The notes below the pieces were generated by a model. It had not been told where the DNA came from. It saw only the letters and a program-made list of their open reading frames with translations, and did not search any database. The translations under genes were made by a program, and so were the position numbers. Source: Thalassiosira profunda (taxonomy: Eukaryota > Bacillariophyta > Thalassiosirophyceae > Thalassiosirales > Thalassiosiraceae). From it: DNA of 23,622 nt. The stretch's first letter is position 1. Each line of letters opens with the position of its first letter. Positions 9,779 through 17,913 of the stretch are shown here, one piece after another. Where the stretch lies: assembly GCA_036939355.1 (NCBI GenBank), contig JALLAP010000082.1, forward strand, positions 1 through 23,622. Reading direction: 5' to 3'.

Positions 9779-9992
9779 TGCTGCCAGTTGCCCCGGACGC
9801 GTATTGAAGGGATGCATCGCCCACAACGCTCGCAACTGAGGCGCGCCAGGAGTGATGCCCGCAACAGTAAAAGTTCAACATATGTGCGCGGTGTCGCAGA
9901 CGCAAACGACTTCTAGGATGACGCGAATCCTCGTACAAAAATCGGTCAGCGCTGGAACAGCCTCTTTCTTCAGGCACGGCTGTCTCGCCAAC

Positions 9993-11570
9993 TCACAAGT
10001 CGCTAAAGAATTCCTCGTTGGCTGATCTGAAGAGCTTCTCTCGTTGCTTGGGCTTGCCGCCACCTCCATCTTCGCCACCGGAATCATCAGAATCGATGTC
10101 GCTGTCCTTCATTTCGTCATCCTCGTCCATGTCCTCCCAATCGTCTTCGCTGTCTTCTCCAGCTGCCTTGGTAGCTGCTCCTTTCAATCCTGGAGCTGCT
10201 TTCGGCGCGTCCTCTTGCATCATCCCTTCCTCTCCCCCCTCTTCGTCATCATCGTCCTCATTCAAGACAGACGCGTCCCACAACCGTATGTATTCGTCGT
10301 GGCTGACACTTCCAACCACCTTTCTCCCAGCGCTAAACCCCAACCCCTCAATCGGAAAGCCATCGTGCGCCCCCAATACGCCCAGCAGCGAGTTGGGCAG
10401 CAAATTCACCGCGCGGACCAATCCATCCGAACTTCCTGTCAATACGGTATCCTCGTCGACCTTCAACAACGCGTCGATGCTTTGCGGATGGCCCGGAAAG
10501 CGGTCCGAGATGTCGCCCCAAATATTGTAGCTGAAGAGGGATAAAATGCCCTGCTGGGTGCCCACCAACAGCTTCGCCCCGTTCTTGATCAACGCCAGGC
10601 TGAGCAATTCGTCCTCCTGGTTATCGGATTGGACGTACCCCGACGTGTCCCACGTGGACTTTTTGCCCCGGCTGCTTTGCGGCGGCGCCGTGGGAGTGTG
10701 GGGGTCGACGTCTTTGACAGAGACGGAGCGGGGCGTGTTCTTCCGATTAACGAAGCGCACGTCCAAGACCGAGAGCGTCCCGTCGGCAGATGAGGCGAAG
10801 AGGGTGGTGCCTTCGGCGTTCGTTTCGAAGTCGGTGATGTAATCGTGGTTGACCTTCCAGTGCTGTATGCACCCCGTGGGCAGCTGCATCAAATTGTCGA
10901 ACGGGTTGCTCGTTCGTTCGCTTTGGGCGCTGCCGCACATTCTCGTATCCCACAGGCGGACGGTGCCAACGTCGTCGCCCGTCGCCAAGGCAGGGCCGCA
11001 GGGCGAGGAGTGTGGCAGCTGGTACAGCTTGTTGATGCCCAAGTTGTGCGCGTTTTCGACCGACCAGAGGATGGGCGATGGGGCGTCCGGGTTGTTGGCG
11101 CTTTCCAGACGGCAGGCGCGTTCCGTGTCGAGGCAGCGGAGGGATCCACCGTTGCAAACCGTGTAGAGGTGTTCTCTGCCCGACTGCGACATGCTTGCAT
11201 CGTCGCTATTGTTCGATGGTGGTCTTGAGAAGAGGACGCTTCGACAGCTGGGGCCCTGGGAGGCCTTGCCTATCGCCCGATCGCCCGACGAGGCATCCGC
11301 CTTGGCGAGCATCTGCGTGTTGCTCTTTGAGGGAGGCGCCTCCTTGGCCACTTGAATAGAAGCCAAAATGGTGTCCGCCTCTTCGTCGCCCTCCATTCCG
11401 TCGTCCCCGCTATTGGTGGAGGCGGCGGCGGGAGCATCGTTCTCGGGTTGCAAATCGTGAATCTCGACGGTGCCGTCGACCAGGCCGGCGGCCACGAGGT
11501 CCTTGACGGGGTGGAACGCGATGGAGAGCGGCTGCGCCGAGCACTCGATGGGCCGGAGGGGCGTCGCCAT
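9993..11570 (-). CDS. WDR55: WDR55/Jip5-like WD40-repeat protein
   Basis: A single exon of 525 residues. The chosen ATG at 11570 gives MATPLRPIECSAQPLSIAFHP, which aligns with the WDR55 N-terminus (LAFHP..DLLAAG.VDG). The open frame continues upstream only into Arg-rich sequence that looks like UTR. WD40 blades are visible as LVDGTVEIHDL (about residue 30), DVGTVRLWDTR, ADGTLSVLDVRF, QQGILSLFSYN, SDGLVRAVNLLP and DEYIRLWDAS. An unusual acidic low-complexity insertion follows blade 1 (about residues 45-85). After the propeller there is a long Asp/Glu-rich stretch and a basic end finishing in FFSDL, the typical FF-x-DL tail of this family. WDR55/Jip5 proteins act in the nucleolus in rRNA processing and large-subunit biogenesis. 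The stop codon overlaps a GTGAGT sequence, but the conserved tail argues that the protein ends here. Confidence 0.85.
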   Translation of the reverse strand: MATPLRPIECSAQPLSIAFHPVKDLVAAGLVDGTVEIHDLQPENDAPAAASTNSGDDGMEGDEEADTILASIQVAKEAPPSKSNTQMLAKADASSGDRAIGKASQGPSCRSVLFSRPPSNNSDDASMSQSGREHLYTVCNGGSLRCLDTERACRLESANNPDAPSPILWSVENAHNLGINKLYQLPHSSPCGPALATGDDVGTVRLWDTRMCGSAQSERTSNPFDNLMQLPTGCIQHWKVNHDYITDFETNAEGTTLFASSADGTLSVLDVRFVNRKNTPRSVSVKDVDPHTPTAPPQSSRGKKSTWDTSGYVQSDNQEDELLSLALIKNGAKLLVGTQQGILSLFSYNIWGDISDRFPGHPQSIDALLKVDEDTVLTGSSDGLVRAVNLLPNSLLGVLGAHDGFPIEGLGFSAGRKVVGSVSHDEYIRLWDASVLNEDDDDEEGGEEGMMQEDAPKAAPGLKGAATKAAGEDSEDDWEDMDEDDEMKDSDIDSDDSGGEDGGGGKPKQREKLFRSANEEFFSDL

Positions 11571-11967
11571 GGTGGTGATGGGGCGTGGATTGGGTTGCTG
11601 GCGTCGCCGTCGGAGGAGTGCGTGCTCGCGCGGACGGGCCGAAAATTGGTGGCTGTGAAGACCCCTCCGTCTGGCCCTGCGCGCCGCCTGCCTCGCTCCT
11701 CTCTCTTCGATTTCCATCCGCTTCCCCCTCCCTTCTACAAGGTCGCGTCGCACCCTTTGCCTCCGCCCGGCCGCCCTCACCTCAGCCGCGGCTGTCCGAC
11801 TGGGTCACCTGGTTGTCCTCATCGACGACGATTGGCGAAGCAGTTTTGACCGATCGGTTTCGTTGTATCGCACAGAGGCAGAAGCAGAAGATACCGTGAC
11901 CCACAAACATACAATCACACCCACACATCACGGAAGCTTTCCTGCTCTCGACTTTTGCAAATACAAC
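11571..11967. other. Divergent promoter region between the WDR55-like and Lys-rich genes
   Basis: 397 nt between two divergent start codons. The half next to the WDR55-like gene is GC-rich and can be read in frame as an Arg-rich extension, judged to be 5' UTR. The half next to the plus-strand gene is AC-rich and ends in TTTTGCAAATACAAC immediately before the ATG. No other feature is seen. Confidence 0.5.
11954..11961 (+). promoter_or_regulatory. TTTGCAAA motif just before the Lys-rich protein gene
   Basis: An 8-bp palindrome ending 6 nt before the ATG at 11968, one of four such motifs close to plus-strand start codons in the window. It could be a transcription-start or factor site; its role is inferred from recurrence only. 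Confidence 0.25.
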
Positions 11968-12624
11968 ATGGAGGAGCCGCCGAAGATTGAACGTATCGTC
12001 GCGTCTCGTGGAGTTCCCCTCTCGGATACTGCATCCATCCTGAAGCGATACATCTCTACCGTCGACCAGCATCACCTCCACCACGAATCAGCAACGCCGG
12101 CGGACGATGACATCGACGACGACCTCGACGAAGCAATATCAAATGCAATCGACGCCGAAACGGCCACTCCCACCCGCAAGAGCCGGCAGGAACTGGAGGA
12201 GGAGCGTCTCATCGCGCAAATGGACCGCCTGGCAGATAGCAATAAAACGACGATCTCAGACGATGTCTACGAGCGATTGAAAATGATTACCGACTCCATC
12301 TGCGCCGAGGTGGAGGGCAAACCTTTGAGCGCCAGCGCGGCGAAGAAGAGGGCCGCCAAGAAACGGGCCGTCAAAACAGAGGAAGGGGCGCAAGATATGA
12401 ACATTGACGAGGGAGCGGAGGAATTTCTGGCCGATTTGGAGGAGGCGGAGCGGACGGAGGAAAAGGCAGAGACGCCGCAACAAACACCAACCCAAACGAA
12501 GAGAGACAAGAAAAAGGAGAAGAAGGCAAAGAAGGCCGCAAAGAAGGCGAAGAAGGAGGCCAAACGAAAGGCGAAGGAGTTGGAGGGGCAAAGTAGTGCG
12601 AAGAAGGTCAAGGTTGAGAACTGA
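11968..12624 (+). CDS. Uncharacterised Lys-rich, probably nuclear/nucleolar protein
   Basis: A single exon of 218 residues starting MEEPPKIERIVASRG; an in-frame upstream ATG at 11863 is less likely because the intervening codons look like UTR. The N-terminal third has an acidic patch (PADDDIDDDLDEAIS). The middle is a predicted charged helix (RQELEEERLIAQMDRLADSN, then DVYERLKMITDSI). The last 60 residues alternate Lys and Ala (KRDKKKEKKAKKAAKKAKKEAK) and end KKVKVEN, which resembles nucleolar and nuclear localisation tails. I do not recognise a family. Base and codon use match the neighbours and no intron is evident. It shares a 397-nt divergent spacer with the WDR55-like gene, so co-regulation with ribosome biogenesis is possible but unproven. 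Confidence 0.7.
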   Translation: MEEPPKIERIVASRGVPLSDTASILKRYISTVDQHHLHHESATPADDDIDDDLDEAISNAIDAETATPTRKSRQELEEERLIAQMDRLADSNKTTISDDVYERLKMITDSICAEVEGKPLSASAAKKRAAKKRAVKTEEGAQDMNIDEGAEEFLADLEEAERTEEKAETPQQTPTQTKRDKKKEKKAKKAAKKAKKEAKRKAKELEGQSSAKKVKVEN

Positions 12625-12784
12625 GAACTAACCCGGGCGTCGGAGCGTTTGGGCGACTTTTGAGAGACACAACGATGCTTGGCTTCGGCAGATGATGCTG
12701 GTGTGAGAGCAGTGGGGGACTGGCCCTCCGTGGCGGCCCCGGGGGCTCTCTGCGGCCCGCTCCTATTTCTCTCTATGAAACTGC

Positions 12785-12848
12785 CTAAGCATCAGCCCCT
12801 CTACCAGAACCCCGATTGTCCTAGGTGGATTTTCAGGTTGGTGCTTAG
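12785..12848. repeat. Long hairpin: 13-bp outer stem and 5-bp inner stem
   Basis: The left arm CTAAGCATCAGCC (12785-12797) pairs completely with GGTTGGTGCTTAG (12836-12848), allowing two G-U pairs in the plus-strand RNA. Inside it, CTACC (12801-12805) pairs with GGTGG (12824-12828) with one G-U. The G-U pairs favour folding as plus-strand RNA over minus-strand RNA. It could be a small structured RNA, a UTR element or chance. Confidence 0.35.
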
Positions 12849-13016
12849 TACGCTCGTTCATTCTTTCTTTCGAGGAAAGAGCAGAGCCCTCTCACCTCTC
12901 ACTTCTCCCCGCCCGGCGCATGCACCATGTTCCCCCCACAGCGCTCGGTCCAGTAACCTCCAACGATCCCCGGCCGCCGCCCTAACGTACAATAGGTCGG
13001 CTGCTGCCTTGGAGGG

Positions 13017-13034
13017 CCTTTGCAATTGCAAAGG
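13017..13034. promoter_or_regulatory. 18-bp perfect palindrome CCTTTGCAATTGCAAAGG
   Basis: A perfect palindrome ending 72 nt upstream of the LRR-protein ATG. It contains two overlapping TTGCAA cores, the same core seen before other plus-strand genes. A site for a dimeric DNA-binding protein is the simplest reading. Confidence 0.4.
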
Positions 13035-13106
13035 ATCACCAGCGTAGGTACCGCCGCGGCTGCGAAGTGGAAGGACATTTCCTTACATCCGCGAATCTGG
13101 CGCATC

Positions 13107-14528
13107 ATGAACGACGACGCTCCTAACAGGCCCGCCCTGCGGCGGTCGACCCGCACCACGCGGGTCGCCCGTCCCATCGATGCGCCGTATTGGGAGTCGC
13201 TCGGCTTTGGGCCCACTCATGCGAGGAACTTGTCGTTCTTCACGTATTTCGCATGCACCGGGGGCACTTCTTATGCGCCCAGAGATGGCGATATCTTCGT
13301 GCCATTTCACGAACAGCTTCTTCCGCATTGGAGGGTGTTTGCAAAGTGGATCGAAGATGACATGAAAGATGACGGAGAGGGTGAACCTAGCGACAATATG
13401 GAGATCAGCAATATTGCCATGCCCAAGCAGGCGTTTGATATCGTGACGCCGGTGGTGCTGCGGATGAAAGGTCTGATGCGGATCAATTTCAACAACAATG
13501 GTTTCGGCCACGATGGCTTTGTCGCGGTGACGGAGATTCTTAGGCACCACAAGACGATTTGTGAGATGCACCTGACAGAACAGCCCCAGATAAGCGCCGA
13601 GTCGGCCGCTGTATTGTCCGAGGCAATGAGGGACCACCCCTGCCTCAAGAGTCTCAGATTCTCGGAGAATGGTGTGGGGAGGAGCACGGAGGTGCTGAAG
13701 ACCATCTTGGAGGGGGTCAAACACATGACCCGCGTGGACTTGAGAAACAACGATATTGACGCGACGTCAGGTGGAATCATCGCCAACTTTGTTGCAGAAA
13801 ACCACCCCTCCCTCTCCATCTTTGACCTGGAAGGCAACGGATTGGACGACAACAATGTGCCTGCTCTTGTGGATGCGCTGAAGAAGAACACCAACCTCAA
13901 GATTTTTGACGTTGTGAACAACCAGATGTCCATCCTTGGACGCGAGGAAATGATCAATGCGGTCTTCGATACGTCATCTCTGAATGCAGTGGTGGCATCC
14001 AATCATACTTGCCAACTCCACGTCACGCCAGAGGGAGCTCCGACCGTAGCGGGTGGTATGTTCGACTTCATGATGCGGGTGATGACAGGTTCTGCTGGGT
14101 TCGGTTCTGGGTTCAGCGATGGAGTGGCACACGAGGAGACAATGAAGCAAGTGAATGAGATGGCGGAGAAAGACGAAATAGTCCGGTACAAAGTTCTCCG
14201 AGCACTTTGTGGAAGCAAAAGACGAGAGCCGGTGCCCGTGCAACTGCGATATTTGAATGATCTCGACGTGAAGTGCATGCCAGCGGTATTGGATCTGATT
14301 CAGGTGAAGTGGCACATCTCTCAGCCCATATTTGCCCTTGGCCGCCGGCGTCTGGCTAATACGAGATGCTGGACGGGATCGCTCGATCGGGTGTTCCACG
14401 TCGTGAAAAGCTGGCAAATGCCTGCGCTGTTTGAGTATGGCATCAGTTCGGCAAAAGCATCCGGGAGTGAGAAAGCGGCCGCATCTGCGCCTAAAAGGAA
14501 AGCGAGGGGCAAGCGGAAGAGAGGTTAG
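13107..14528 (+). CDS. Leucine-rich-repeat protein (ribonuclease-inhibitor type) with basic C-terminus
   Basis: A single exon of 473 residues starting MNDDAPNRPALRRSTRTTR. From about residue 120 to 300 there are six or so LRRs of 27-29 residues, of the ribonuclease-inhibitor class: LMRINFNNNGFGHDGFVAV, ICEMHLTEQPQISAESAAV, LKSLRFSENGVGRSTEV, MTRVDLRNNDIDATSGG, LSIFDLEGNGLDDNNVPAL and LKIFDVVNNQMS. A helical region with no recognised domain follows. The last residues (APKRKARGKRKRG) form a strong nuclear-localisation-like tail. No kinase, NB-ARC or membrane segment accompanies the repeats. LRR-RI proteins of this plain type are common in protists and act as protein-binding scaffolds; the partner is not predictable. 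The frame is open upstream to 13020 without a better start. Convergent with the Obg gene, 50 nt away. Confidence 0.8.
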   Translation: MNDDAPNRPALRRSTRTTRVARPIDAPYWESLGFGPTHARNLSFFTYFACTGGTSYAPRDGDIFVPFHEQLLPHWRVFAKWIEDDMKDDGEGEPSDNMEISNIAMPKQAFDIVTPVVLRMKGLMRINFNNNGFGHDGFVAVTEILRHHKTICEMHLTEQPQISAESAAVLSEAMRDHPCLKSLRFSENGVGRSTEVLKTILEGVKHMTRVDLRNNDIDATSGGIIANFVAENHPSLSIFDLEGNGLDDNNVPALVDALKKNTNLKIFDVVNNQMSILGREEMINAVFDTSSLNAVVASNHTCQLHVTPEGAPTVAGGMFDFMMRVMTGSAGFGSGFSDGVAHEETMKQVNEMAEKDEIVRYKVLRALCGSKRREPVPVQLRYLNDLDVKCMPAVLDLIQVKWHISQPIFALGRRRLANTRCWTGSLDRVFHVVKSWQMPALFEYGISSAKASGSEKAAASAPKRKARGKRKRG

Positions 14529-14578
14529 ATACTGCGTTGCCTTTGTTTATCATATAACTTGTGTGGTGGTTGAGAGCA

Positions 14579-16483
14579 TCAGGATGATTCCACTTCCTTG
14601 ACCACCTGACGCAGCCTCTTCGACAGCCCTTGCAGTCCTTCTCCCGTCACGCGGGCGCTGATTGCAAAAACGTCGTCGCTCTCGCACACTATACCGACTT
14701 CCTCTGCCACTCGCGCCAGTTGAAACAGCAACTCCTCCTTCCGTCCCATTCCCACCTCCTCGTTCGATAACAGGTCCATTTTGTTCGCCAAGATCAACGA
14801 TGGACGTTCCATTATCTCTCGCCTTCGTCGTCGCATCTCCTCGCCGTGCTCGCCCTCGTCGCCTTCCAGCTCGTTCTCCCCGAAGATGCCGCTGCTGCCA
14901 TACTCTCTCATCTCATTTCCCAGGATGCGGAGGTCGTTGACCGGATCCCGTCCATCGACGCCCACACCGTCAACAATGTATACCAACGCCTTCGTTCGTT
15001 CAATGTGCCGAAGGAACTCGGTGCCCCTTCCTCGGCCCTGGGCAGCACCATCAATAAGTCCTGGCACGTCCGCCATTGCTATTCGATACCCATCTTTGTA
15101 TTGAATCGATCCCACCAGTGGATTGAGCGTGGTAAATGGATAGCTGGCGATCTTTGGCCGGGCGCGACTCATGGCCGACAGCAGACTGGATTTCCCCGCG
15201 TTGGGGAATCCAACCAACCCCACATCGGCAATGAGCTTCAGTTCCAGCTCCAGAAAGGCGGTGGCACCCTGTCCCGGCACAGCCTTTTTCGAGGCGTGCA
15301 TTTCCATGTTCGAGAAGTGCGGTCTATTGGCGTAGGCGATGTTTCCAACCCCCGATTTGCCCCCGGCGGCAACAAGGAGCTGTTGGTTGGGTTGGTCCAA
15401 GTCCGCCAGGAAGGCGGTTTTGCGCATGGATTGGTTATGATCCGGGTAGGCCGTCGAGGCAAGCCCGCCATCCTCGTCGTAGAGCGATTCCGTGGGGCTC
15501 CAGTAGTACATTCCATCTTGGGAGCGAGTGCCCGTATCAACCACCTCGTCGTAATCAGAGGGCAGGGCACTGCCTCCACCTCCTCGTCGCTTTCTATTGC
15601 GCTTTCTTTGTCGTTTGGAGGATTGCAAATGCTCGAGGTATTCATCAAAGTCGTCCTCATCTTCGTCCTCATTGATGTTCTCGTCGCTGGCTGCATTGCC
15701 ATCTGATGTCGCGTCCAACTGTTGACTGTCATCTTCTCCCTGCATTTGGTTCTCCATTTCATCATCAGCATCCGCATCATCTGCATCCACATCGTGCTCA
15801 TCTACATCGCCACTCTCTCCATCCTCCATCTCCTCCCCATACATCTCCTCCACCTCGCTCCAATCCAGCACCCTCCGCACCACCACTCCACAAGGGACTC
15901 TCACGAACACATCCCGTCCGTTCTTCCCGTTCATCCCGCTCGGCCCGCCTCGTCCGCCGTCCACTCCCGTAAAGTGATGTCGCTCCATCTTCAAAGACGA
16001 CAATTGCGGATCCGTCACGAGGTACACATTCCCGCCCCGCCCCCCGTGGCCCCCACACGGCTTCTTCTTGTACGATCCCAACCGGTGGTACGCCTGGCTG
16101 CCCGCGCCGCCCGTGCCACCGCGGGCCTTGAGGTGGATGCGGTCCACGAAGGGGACGTGGGACGGTTGTGGTTTCTTTGTCTTTTTCTTCTGGTGTTGCC
16201 TTTTGGGTTTGGGGCCGCCGCCGGGGGTGACGGCAATGCGCATGCCGCCTGGGCGGATGGTCTCTTCTTGATGGAGGGAATGTGTGGCGCGATAGGAGAG
16301 GCGGCGGGTTTGCAAATGGTGATGGGTGGACGGTGCATGATGCTCGGCCGACGTCGGGCGAGGGAGGCAGGTGGGCGGGGATCTGACGCCGTTTCGTGCT
16401 CGAGTTGGCTCCGGTCGCAACAGCGATAGGAAAGGTCGGAAAGACAGCCGCCGGCCATGCACGGCGGTGACGGAGGTGGCCAT
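14579..16483 (-). CDS. Obg/CgtA-family GTPase, probably organellar, with large acidic insertion
   Basis: A single exon of 634 residues. The first 80 residues are rich in Arg, Ser and His with almost no acid (MATSVTAVHGRRLSFRPFLS), as in a mitochondrial or plastid presequence. The Obg fold starts at about 111 (FVDRIHLKARGGTGGAGS) with the Gly-rich GGHGGRGGNV and GGRGGPSGMNGKNG runs. It resumes at about 358 with LADLDQPNQQLLVAAGGKSG. The G domain holds G1 GFPNAGKS (425-432), G2 within YPFTTL (449-454), G3 DVPG (472-475), G4 NKMD (567-570) and SAR near the end. The family binds GTP and assists large ribosomal subunit assembly; eukaryotic members (MTG2/GTPBP5, ObgC) do this in organelles. An insertion of about 150 residues (208-357) splits the Obg fold, first Asp/Glu-rich, then basic (KRQRKRNRKRRGGGG). 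A smaller acidic insert (536-555) precedes G4. No TGS or C-terminal domain is present. Confidence 0.9.
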   Translation of the reverse strand: MATSVTAVHGRRLSFRPFLSLLRPEPTRARNGVRSPPTCLPRPTSAEHHAPSTHHHLQTRRLSYRATHSLHQEETIRPGGMRIAVTPGGGPKPKRQHQKKKTKKPQPSHVPFVDRIHLKARGGTGGAGSQAYHRLGSYKKKPCGGHGGRGGNVYLVTDPQLSSLKMERHHFTGVDGGRGGPSGMNGKNGRDVFVRVPCGVVVRRVLDWSEVEEMYGEEMEDGESGDVDEHDVDADDADADDEMENQMQGEDDSQQLDATSDGNAASDENINEDEDEDDFDEYLEHLQSSKRQRKRNRKRRGGGGSALPSDYDEVVDTGTRSQDGMYYWSPTESLYDEDGGLASTAYPDHNQSMRKTAFLADLDQPNQQLLVAAGGKSGVGNIAYANRPHFSNMEMHASKKAVPGQGATAFLELELKLIADVGLVGFPNAGKSSLLSAMSRARPKIASYPFTTLNPLVGSIQYKDGYRIAMADVPGLIDGAAQGRGRGTEFLRHIERTKALVYIVDGVGVDGRDPVNDLRILGNEMREYGSSGIFGENELEGDEGEHGEEMRRRRREIMERPSLILANKMDLLSNEEVGMGRKEELLFQLARVAEEVGIVCESDDVFAISARVTGEGLQGLSKRLRQVVKEVESS

Positions 16484-16809
16484 CGTTAAACAGCGACCGG
16501 AGGGGGGAGCTCCTCATCCTAGAGTGCTCTCCCTGCCGCCGCCGAGGGGGAAAATATACTAATTCCTCTGTACATCTAGAGGATAGGGCGGGGCGCGGGA
16601 GACGCGGATTTGCTCTCACAAGATCCCAACCCTCTTGCCGCTTTGACAACCCAACTCCAGAAGCCCAACATGGCCGCGGCGACAAGTCTTGGCCGAACAC
16701 AGATTGCACGCATTTGCTTTGAATCGGCAGAGAGCTTGGAGCATCATAAACTGCAATACAATACAACACAGAAGTGAGGGATACCACAGGATAAAGACAG
16801 GATACCTAC
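16484..16809. other. Divergent promoter region between Obg and SDR genes
   Basis: 326 nt between divergent start codons. It contains the shared element at 16552-16567 near the Obg side. The rest is ordinary mixed sequence, with an AC-rich stretch before the SDR start and no further coding potential. Confidence 0.5.
16552..16567 (-). promoter_or_regulatory. Shared upstream element AGGAATTAGTATATTT
   Basis: On the minus strand, 68 nt upstream of the Obg ATG. It differs at one position from the element 84 nt upstream of the ML-like gene. Similar position and identical orientation argue for a promoter role. Confidence 0.35.
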
Positions 16810-17830
16810 ATGAGCAGCTACGGAGAGAATCACCGGGGCCGGCGTTGCCTCGTCATCGGCGCCTCCGAGGGAATCGGCCGCGCCACCGCGGATATCCTCG
16901 CTGCCCGCGGCGCCCGCGTCGTGTACGCGTCCCGCTCCGAAGACAAATTACTAGCGGCCGTAAAGGGCAAGAAGCAGCACCACGTGGTGCTCGATGCATC
17001 CAACGCGGAGAGCCTCATAGAGGGGGTTTCACTGGCCGCCTTCAAATTGGGCGGCTTGGATCTAGTCGTCTACTGTCCGGGATACTTCGGCCCAGACAGC
17101 TATGGGAGCTTCGAGCGCCTCTTCGAATCGGGCGACTGGGACGCTGGGTGGGAAGGGTCCATCAACATACACGTGAAAGGTAGGAGCGGATGCCGTTTGC
17201 ACTGCTTGCATTGCGATTGCACGTCTTCCAACACTTGTGTTTCGTTTCGTACCTCTGAAAGGGATGATGAATTCGTTCCGGCACACGCGCAAGGCCCTGC
17301 TGAAGAGCGACAGGGGCGGGGTGTTCGTGGGATTGTCGAGCGTTGCGGGGTCAATGGGACATCCTGGGGCGGCGCAGTATGCCATTTGCAAGGCGGCGGC
17401 GGACGCGGCGCTGAAGCAGCTTGCGCTGGAGTACGCTCCGATGGGACTGCGGGTGTATTCTGTGGCCCCTGGGTTGGTCCATACTCCGGCCATTGAGGGC
17501 CTTGGCGCCGATACGCAATCGTTCTTGCAGAAGGTGGGAGACTCGCATGCCATGAAACGCTACGCCCAGCCGAGCGAGGTTGGGGAGTTGGTAGCATTTT
17601 TGGCATCAGAACGAGCGTCGTTCATGACTGGGGGGCCAATCTATGTGGATGGAGGAACCATGCTTAGAAGTGCATTGGGCGATGCAATACGGCCGTTCTT
17701 CGACGAGCGAGAGAAGGCGGCTGTGGAGTCTGTTGCCAACGGAAAGAAGGTGGGGCACCCAATTGCCGAGAAGAAGAAGGCGCGTGTCACAATCGAAGCT
17801 TCATACGATAGGGTGCAGAGCGAGTTGTAG
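16810..17830 (+). CDS. Short-chain dehydrogenase/reductase (classical SDR type)
   Basis: Two exons, 16810-17179 and 17262-17830, split by an 82-nt intron (GTAGGA...AAAG) and giving 312 residues. The dinucleotide-binding motif is GASEGIG (17-23) on a Rossmann start CLVIGASEGIGRA; YASRSEDK follows beta-2, where the Arg suggests NADP(H). D in VVLDAS binds adenine. The usual NNAG is replaced by YCPG (about 91-94). The active site is complete: N119 in INIHVKG, S150 in VGLSSVAG, Y163 and K167 in YAICK, with the normal 13-residue Ser-Tyr spacing. The end of the fold reads FMTGGPIYVDGG, as in 3-oxoacyl-ACP-reductase-like SDRs. A charged tail of about 55 residues follows. The substrate cannot be told from sequence. 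The splice join is confirmed by continuity across the Asn and Ser motifs. The stop is 83 nt from the convergent Rrp6 stop. Confidence 0.88.
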
Positions 17831-17913
17831 GAGTGCGCATGCTAAGCAAAGATGGGCCTGTCAAGCCAGGGAGGGTAATAGATAGATGTATTGTTGTTTT
17901 CACTGCTTCAGCA

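Larger units (their letters stand above)
9618..9992. other. Intergenic region with stem-loop and tandem repeat
   Basis: 375 nt between the small plus-strand frame and the stop of the WDR55-like gene. No convincing coding sequence is present. It holds a tandem 11-bp repeat (9646-9667) and a perfect 10-bp hairpin (9755-9778). It probably supplies the two converging 3' UTRs. Confidence 0.5.
12625..13106. other. Intergenic region with hairpin and palindrome upstream of the LRR gene
   Basis: 482 nt between two plus-strand genes. It contains an imperfect long hairpin at 12785-12848 and an 18-bp palindrome at 13017-13034. The only short open frames are low-value (for example a nine-codon frame from ATG 12926). 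The frame of the LRR gene is open upstream to 13020 but the ATG at 13107 gives the more natural N-terminus. Confidence 0.5.

Noticed and set aside
14846..15706. 286-codon plus-strand frame opposite the Obg gene
   Set aside because: It overlaps intact G1 and G3 motifs on the other strand and has no domain of its own.
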